From Sarcophilus harrisii (lineage: Eukaryota; Chordata; Mammalia; Dasyuromorphia; Dasyuridae), in contig NC_045427.1 of NCBI RefSeq assembly GCF_902635505.1, positions 598,441,665-598,505,664 of the forward strand: a DNA stretch of 64,000 nucleotides, read 5' to 3'. The position numbers and the translations under genes are program-made. A model generated the notes under the pieces. That model was given only the letters and a program-made list of their open reading frames with translations, was not told the origin of the DNA and made no database searches. Numbering within the stretch: position 1 is the first letter of the stretch; each line of letters opens with the position of its first letter. Below, in pieces: positions 60,299-64,000 of this stretch.

Positions 60299-60420
60299 AT
60301 GTGGGTGGCCATGGGAGTGCTCTGGTGTTTGGCTCTCAAGGAGCTTCCCCAGGCGCTTGGCTCCTGTCCTTCCCAGTGTACCTGTAGCCTGCATAGCCTC
60401 AGCGATGGCACCAAAAACAG
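60299..60420 (+). CDS. First coding exon of an LRIT1-like leucine-rich-repeat protein (partial gene)
   Basis: ATG at 60299 in a GAGCCATG context opens 40 codons plus two bases, ending AACAG|GTAAGTGG, a near-perfect donor. Residues 1-22 form a signal peptide (MWVAMGVLWCLAL core, then PQALGS). CPSQCTCSLHSLSDGTKNR starts an LRR N-terminal cap. From memory human LRIT1 begins MRVALGMLWLLAL, then PPQARG and CPSQCSCSLHIMGDGSKAR, so over half of the residues agree and the split codon (R) is in the same place. LRIT1 is a photoreceptor-synapse membrane protein with LRR, Ig and FN3 domains. I find no exon 2 before 64000, so the rest lies to the right or is lost. Human LRIT1 is on 10q23, not beside TMEM202. 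It could be a paralogue, a moved orthologue or a relic exon. Confidence 0.6.
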
Positions 60421-60574
60421 GTAAGTGGAATGCTCAGGCGCTGCTCCAATATCTAACTTGCCTTCAGTTCTCAGAATGGGGGCTCTGTGTCTGGGAAGAG
60501 ATGGACTAGAGGGGCCCCTCCTTTCTTGGTTGTGTTCCTTTTACCGAGTAGGTTTGCATAGAGATAGGTTCAAG

Positions 60575-60845
60575 ATTTGGCTCCGTTTAGTTCTGTTGTG
60601 ACCTTGGGCAAATGACTTAATCACTCTGGTTCTCATTCTCCTCATTCATAAAACAAAGGGGTTAGGCTCTTAAGTTTCCAAGCTCCCTTGTAGCTCTAAA
60701 TCCTATAATCTTTGATTTCATGTGGGAGACCCTAACACCTTTTTTTAGGTGATAATCATTTCATGGTGATCAACTGAGATATTATTTGTTAAGCACTTAG
60801 CACAGTGCCTGGCATATAGAAAGTGCCTGATAAATGCTTGTTCCC
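60575..60845 (+). mobile_element. MIR-type SINEs, two adjoining pieces
   Basis: 60575-60710: GTTGTGACCTTGGGCAAATG, CTCATTCTCCTCATTC and AAGCTCCCTTGTAGCTC. 60770-60845: AGCACTTAGCACAGTGCCTGG and GCCTGATAAATGCTTG. Plus orientation. Confidence 0.8.
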
Positions 60846-61239
60846 TCCCACTCCCATCTGGGTGATCAAGGATATAAGATCAAGGCCCCTGGACCTGAGC
60901 AAAAATGGGGCTCTGATTAGAACACAGCAAAGCAGGAGGATCTTTTCTTTCCCCTTTGCTAGGGGAACAGTCTTTCCTTCTCTTCTCTCCCCACCGTGAG
61001 CATCCTTAGCTTATGAAGGAACTACTATCTTGGGTACCATAGAAAAATCTCTATATTTTCAGAAGACTCCAATAAATACAGTCCATGGAGAGAACAGATG
61101 AAGCAATCAGGAAGAAATATTCTGAGAGGAACATTCCACATAGTCCGGAGACCTGAGATTGTATTTTAACATGTATCAACGACTCAAGCAAGGAAAATAA
61201 AGGGAATATCATAAATCATAGATGTCAAGATTCAGGAGC

Positions 61240-61440
61240 TATATCTGAGGTTGATCTGTCCAGTCTCTCACCCATTCAGTCCATAGAGTAATCTACTGTA
61301 CAGTAGTTTTCTGAACAGATGGCCAGTTAGCCTCTGCTTAAATGCTTCCCGTGATTGAGAGCCCACTCAGGAGGCAGCCTGCTCCATTTTTGGACAATTC
61401 TATTTCTCAGCTTCAATTTTGCTAATACCCCCATTTTTGC
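61240..61440 (-). mobile_element. CR1/L3-clade LINE fragment
   Basis: ATGGCCAGTTAGCCTCTGC, TTAAATGCTTCCCGTGATTG, CAGGAGGCAGCCTGCTCC and ATTTTTGGACAATTCTATTTC follow the antisense CR1/L3 text ('CATCCAGCCTCTGCTTGAAG..GGCAGCCCATTCC'). Confidence 0.65.
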
Positions 61441-62227
61441 TATGACTGTAATCATTTCCTTTAATTAAATGTTTGCTAGAACATCACAAATAAAGCTTTG
61501 GTATTCTTATTGACTGCAGCAGAGAAGCAGACTATTTCTCCTTCTCCCCCCAATATCCTGGAATCTCTGTCTTCCTGTTGATTTGAGTGGGCACATAGTG
61601 CTGTTTGCCTAAAGATAGAAAATTGCTAGTTATGCTCTGATGATAGCAATTCTTACTGCTTATTCATAAATGTGTCCTTTGGAACTAATTTGCTTTAGGG
61701 AAATTATTGGAAAGGCTAGGAAACCCCTAGTATCCTCTCTTTTCAAAGTCCTGGAAATTACCAGGGAGGGGAACTAAAGGAAGGGGGGGTGGGTGGGAAT
61801 TGTAGCTGTGATGTTGAGATTCTTCCCAGCATGGACTGGAAAAGGCCAGGGAAAGGCACATAGCTGGTTACTTACAAGAAACCTTTGATTCATTTGCTGC
61901 AAAGGGTTAGTTACAATGAGCAAGTGTGAACCCTTGGAGGATCCAAGAAGCTGCAGCTCTTGAGCATTCATATTTACATAGAAAACTTAAAATGAGCTAG
62001 CCATGTCAAATATTTTTTAATTCTTATTTTATAGATAAATAAAACAAGGCTGAAAGCTACTAAATAATTTGCTCATAGTCACAGAGTGAGCTGAAGGAAT
62101 TGGGACTAAGTCTAGTTTGGAGCCCAGTTTTTTTCCATTATACTTTGGTGTTTTGGAGAAGTGTGACTGAGACATTTCCTTCATGGAATTTTACCATTAT
62201 AGAATTTTATATGTGGAAGATTTTAGT

Positions 62228-63245
62228 TTGATGCAATTCAATCCAACCAACATGTATTTAGTATAGGTGCAAATCACTATGCTGAAGACAATAAATAAAG
62301 AAAAATGGAATAGCCCCTGCCCTCAAGTTGTTTATAGTCTTCTGATGACAGGGAGTTGCAATCTGGATACAGATAAGTAAATACAATGTGCTTATAAAAC
62401 GGTTTCAAGGGAAGAAACTATTAGCTAAGGATATCAAGAAAAATTTTGAAGGAAATTTGGGCTGAGAGGGGGAAGTGAGGAGAAAGAACATTCTAAATTC
62501 AAAGGAACTATTTTGTACAAAGGTGCTCAGGAAGATGGAGTGTTATATATGGAGAATAGTTAATAGGCCAATTTGATAAGAACTAAGACTACATGAAAGA
62601 GAGTGCTGTACTAGAGCGAGCTCAAACTGTTTCCAAGGAATACATTTAAAAAATTGGCAAATACTATACATCATGGTTTGGTTTATTTTATTTTTTTTTA
62701 TTTCTAGACTTAAGAAAGTAATGAAGGAAATGTTAATTCAGATTAAATTTAAAAGATGCAAATATTATCCCCTCCTTTTGAGAGATGGTTGTTAAGCATT
62801 TACTAACACATCCCTGAAAGTACTTAAAGCAAGACAGGAAAGGAAGGTGAATAAACCTTACATAGGATTTTAAATGTCTTGGAGATAATTTTTAAGTAGG
62901 GAAATGATGTGGTCAGATCTTTGCTAATGGAATATTCATTTAGACGTGTTGAGTTTGACTAAGGGATGTCTAGCTAGAGATGTTCAACAGGCAATTGATA
63001 ATGAGAGATTGGAGTTGAGAGTTTAGAATTGAATATATTTATCTGGGAATTATTTGAGATGATGATTAGCTCCATTGAAGATGTTGAGATGGCCAAGGGA
63101 GAAGAGGTAAAGAGAAAACAGAACTTTGGGAGAAACCTCCACTTAGTATATGAGAGGATGATAATCCAACCAAGAAGACTAAGAAAGAGTAGTGGGCAGA
63201 TGGAACAAGAGCCAAGAAAGAGAAGTGTCATGGATACCAGAGGTA
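62228..63245 (+). repeat. Family A repeat, second long copy
   Basis: AACATGTATTTAGTATAGGTG, CTCAAGTTGTTTATAGTC, AAATGATGTGGTCAGATC, GTGTTGAGTTTGACTAAGG, GATGGCCAAGGGAGAAG and AGAAACCTCCACTTAG follow the same order as 7140-8340 and extend further to the 3' side. The short open frames on both strands at 62974-63259 lie within it. Confidence 0.6.
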
Positions 63246-64000
63246 AAGAGTATTTCTAGAAGATGGGAGTGTGGTCAACATAAATCACTAAGTTCAACGC
63301 CTTTTTTTTTTTTTTTTTTTATAGAGGAGTGAATTAAGACCCAGAAAAATAAACAGGTAATTATTGCCAGAGCCAAAATTACAATCTGGGTCTACTCCTA
63401 GCTGGATTTTATGTTTTCATAACAAAAGCTAAGACATGGAAATCTACAATATGTATATGAGCATAATGACTCTTGAGCATTATACAGTTGATGGAAGATT
63501 GAAAAGTGACAAGGCTGCAATTTAGGAAAGTATCTAAGGGAGAAAGCACAGAGAATAGTGATAGCTTCAGGATTGTAACCTACAATGGTTTCTCTTTCTT
63601 TGGTATTCCTGTAGGATACCTTATCTGTTCTACTTACTTAACATTTAGCATAGTGGAAGCTGTTTAGATGTTATCTTAGCATTATTCAACTTTTCATGCA
63701 TACATCTTAGACAAATTCATTTCTAACTTCATTCAATAAAACTTATTTACTGTGTATACAATATATATACAACCCAGATCTTGCTCTTAAGGACTGAGGT
63801 GAAAATCTTGACGTACTTGATCAGACTGTCCATGAACTGCTTTGGATCAACATATTTTATTTTATTATTTTTTCCAGGTGAAAGATTTTAATCATAGTTA
63901 ATTAAGAAAATAAAAATCAATGCCATTTGATACAGTATTTTGCATACGATAGGAACTCAATAAATATTTATATCTCACTCATCCTGAACTCCAGTAATTC

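Larger units (their letters stand above)
60421..64000. other. Right edge: presumed intron 1 of the LRIT1-like gene
   Basis: Contains SINE, CR1 and family A repeats. I searched all frames by eye for a TVVCNDPDM-like continuation of the LRR cap and saw none. 61440-62030 and 63410-64000 show nothing recognisable. Confidence 0.5.

Noticed and set aside
1-64000. tRNA, rRNA, CRISPR, prokaryotic operons
   Set aside because: Looked for and not seen; the tRNA-like sequences are SINE heads without a full cloverleaf.

Overview
The window is mammalian nuclear DNA, almost certainly from a marsupial. It carries intron-rich genes with vertebrate splice sites, very many MIR/CORE-type SINEs, a second tRNA-like SINE family with a GGGGCAGCTAGGTGG-type head that is typical of marsupials, ancient L2 and CR1/L3 LINE fragments, and L1 copies with marsupial-type 3' ends. 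The species cannot be fixed from the sequence alone.

Layout. 1-16.8 kb is repeat-rich intergenic DNA with a CR1/L3 fragment, two solo-LTR fossils of one family, L2 and L1 pieces, a GC-richer block at 13.9-15.1 kb and a 67-bp triplicated tandem repeat at 15.1-15.3 kb. 16.8-36.3 kb on the minus strand holds the complete HEXA gene (beta-hexosaminidase alpha subunit, lysosomal): 14 coding exons, 546 residues, all splice sites canonical, with a CpG-rich promoter at 35.9-36.5 kb and two CLEAR-like (TFEB-type) E-boxes upstream. 36.6-42.7 kb is intergenic and contains a 2.3-kb young-looking, 5'-truncated L1 with a perfect 16-bp target-site duplication. 42.8-51.0 kb on the plus strand holds TMEM202 (four-pass claudin/PMP22-like protein): 5 coding exons, 289 residues. 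51-60.3 kb is repeat-rich, with a SINE whose tail has grown into a TTCC/TTTC tetranucleotide tract of about 200 bp inside an old L1. At 60.3 kb on the plus strand there is one coding exon with a signal peptide and an LRR N-terminal cap start (CPSQCTC), ending in a strong splice donor. It closely resembles the first exon of LRIT1, a photoreceptor synaptic leucine-rich-repeat protein. The rest of that gene would lie beyond the right edge.

HEXA (minus) and TMEM202 (plus) are head to head, as they are on human 15q23, where ARIH1 follows. An LRIT1-like gene is not, to my knowledge, part of the human order, so this exon is the most interesting item in the window. The genes do not form a functional unit: HEXA is a housekeeping lysosomal enzyme, TMEM202 is a membrane protein of unknown role, and the LRIT1-like exon suggests a secreted or membrane LRR protein.
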